From Prevotellaceae bacterium UBA4372 (GTDB taxonomy: Bacteria > Bacteroidota > Bacteroidia > Bacteroidales > Bacteroidaceae), in assembly GCA_002391275.1 (NCBI GenBank), contig DGSC01000053.1:1-32259 (forward strand): 32,259 nt of DNA. Reading direction: 5' to 3'. Positions 30,921-32,259 of the stretch are shown piece after piece (position 1 is the first letter of the stretch; each line of letters starts with the position of its first letter). The translations under genes and the position numbers were made by a program. The notes under the pieces were generated by a model that was given only the letters and a program-made list of their open reading frames with translations, was not told the DNA's origin and did not search any database.

Positions 30921-32201
30921 ATGGGCAGAAAAATAGATACTATCTGTGTGCAGGGTGGATATGCTCCGAAAAACGGAGAAAGTCGTCAGATGCCACTTAT
31001 TCAAAGCACAACTTTCAAATACGAGTCGTCGGATGCAATGGGTAAGCTATTCGACCTTGAGGCATCAGGTTATTTCTACACTCGTTTGCAGAATCCAACA
31101 AATGATAACGTTGCTGCTAGAATCGCAGAACTTGAAGGTGGTGTCGCAGGTATGTTGACTTCATCGGGTCAGGCAGCCAACTTCTTCGCAATCTTCAATA
31201 TTTGTGAGGCAGGCGGACACGTGATTGCATTCAACAACATCTACGGCGGAACATTCAATTTGATCGGAACAACACTTCCAAAACTTGGAATTGAGGTGAC
31301 TTTCGTCGGAGAAGATGCCACAGACGAGGAAATCAACGCAGCATTCAAGCCAAACACAAAATTGGTATTCGGTGAGACTATCTCAAATCCTGGCGTTCGT
31401 ATTTTCGACATCGAACGTTACGCAAAGATTGCTCACGCGCACGGAGTTCCATTGATTGTCGACAACACATTCCCTACTCCAGTGTTCTGCCGTCCTATCG
31501 AGTTTGGTGCCGACATCGTCACTCACTCTACCACTAAATACATGGATGGTCATGGAGTCGGCGTTGGTGGAGCCATAGTAGACAGCGGTAATTTCGACTG
31601 GGACAAGTATGCCGACAAATTCCCAGGTCTTTGTTCACCAGACCCATCATACCACGGTTTGACATACACTAAGGCATTCGGCAAAGGTGCATACATCACT
31701 AAAGCGACAGCTCAGTTGATGAGAGACTTTGGTTCAATCCAGTCGCCTCAGAACGCATTCTATCTAAATCTTGGTTTGCAGTCGCTTCACGTACGTATGA
31801 AGCAGCACCACGAGAACGCATTGAAAATAGCAAAATACTTGAAGTCGCTTGACCAGGTGGAGTGGATCAACTATTCTGAACTAGAGAGCGATCCTGACCA
31901 CGCATTACAGCAGAAGTATTGTCCAAATGGAACATGTGGTGTGATCGCATTCGGTTTGAAGGGAGGTCGTGACTTCTCAATCAAGTTTATGGACAGTTTG
32001 AAGCTTATCGGCATCGCCACACACGTTGCAGACTGTCACTCATGCGTGCTACACCCTGCGTCGCACACACATCGTCAGCTTACTGACGAGCAGCTTATCG
32101 AGGGTGGCATATCTCCAAATTTGATTCGTTTGTCTGTAGGAATAGAAGATGTTGACGATCTTATTGAAGACATCAAGCAGGCTTTGGCAAAGGCTAAATA
32201 A
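30921..32201 (+). CDS. metY: O-acetylhomoserine sulfhydrylase
   Basis: PLP enzyme of the Cys/Met metabolism family, 426 residues. It makes homocysteine from O-acetylhomoserine and sulfide in direct sulfhydrylation. PLP would attach to K206 in HSTTKYMDGHG. Other family signatures are YTRLQNPTNDNVAARIAELEGG, the LTSSGQAANFFAIFN segment, VDNTFPTPVFCRPIEFGADI and the C-terminal ISPNLIRLSVGIEDVDDLIEDI. The long form and the GTCGVIAFGLKGG region favour MetY over MetB or MetC. The frame is open back to a GTG at 30885, but that codon lies at the predicted transcription start, so ATG 30921 is chosen. Cystathionine gamma-synthase is the less likely alternative. Confidence 0.93.
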   Translation: MGRKIDTICVQGGYAPKNGESRQMPLIQSTTFKYESSDAMGKLFDLEASGYFYTRLQNPTNDNVAARIAELEGGVAGMLTSSGQAANFFAIFNICEAGGHVIAFNNIYGGTFNLIGTTLPKLGIEVTFVGEDATDEEINAAFKPNTKLVFGETISNPGVRIFDIERYAKIAHAHGVPLIVDNTFPTPVFCRPIEFGADIVTHSTTKYMDGHGVGVGGAIVDSGNFDWDKYADKFPGLCSPDPSYHGLTYTKAFGKGAYITKATAQLMRDFGSIQSPQNAFYLNLGLQSLHVRMKQHHENALKIAKYLKSLDQVEWINYSELESDPDHALQQKYCPNGTCGVIAFGLKGGRDFSIKFMDSLKLIGIATHVADCHSCVLHPASHTHRQLTDEQLIEGGISPNLIRLSVGIEDVDDLIEDIKQALAKAK

Positions 32202-32259
32202 AAAAATTCCATTGAATCATAGAGACGGAGCAAAATGATATGAACCCCTAAAGTTAGAC

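Overview
The window looks like Bacteroidota, order Bacteroidales, with the left half Prevotella-like. Several things point there. Promoters follow the phylum's TTTG-N19-TAnnTTTG form. There is a type IX secretion core (PorP/SprF, GldK, GldL, GldM, GldN), a five-helix diheme FrdC with FrdA and FrdB, and a Ser-type sulfatase that would need an anaerobic maturase.

Left half, about 1-17,270. A few codons of a gene entering from the left edge meet a secreted sulfatase head-on at a shared hairpin terminator. After about 700 bp of AT-rich non-coding DNA comes a tight minus-strand cluster. In transcription order it holds a polysaccharide flippase, mnmG, apt, uvrC, dtd, a small membrane protein and deoC. 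Upstream of it, with its own terminator, is glmM, divergent from a plus-strand pair: a very large secreted macroglobulin-like protein and an APH-fold kinase. The pair ends in an unusual 22-bp tandem repeat array followed by a strong terminator. Then comes the frdCAB operon for fumarate reductase / succinate dehydrogenase.

Right half, about 17,270-32,259. Codon choice changes sharply inside frdA, near codon 96-97, from GCC/CTC/CTG/GGC-rich to GCT/GCA/CTT/CTA/TCA/ACA/GGT/GGA-rich, and stays that way to the end. Genes here are frdA (rest), frdB, prmA, a DUF2795-type small protein with its own promoter, the T9SS cluster, leuS, an unknown secreted protein, and metY. The break lies in one of the most conserved stretches of frdA. 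A join of two related genomes during metagenome assembly is the simplest reading; homologous recombination is the alternative.

Best second looks. (1) Two identical perfect palindromes GTTCCACGTGGAAC, which look like ParB-binding parS sites, in and just before uvrC; they suggest the left segment lies near the replication origin. (2) MnmG carries two in-frame insertions, one a palindromic repeat-like element and one an 11-residue tandem duplication. (3) The composition break in frdA. (4) The 22-bp repeats in a 3' untranslated region. I see no CRISPR array, phage, transposase, tRNA or rRNA gene, and nothing I would call a wholly new system. All functional calls come from reading motifs by eye; no database search was run.
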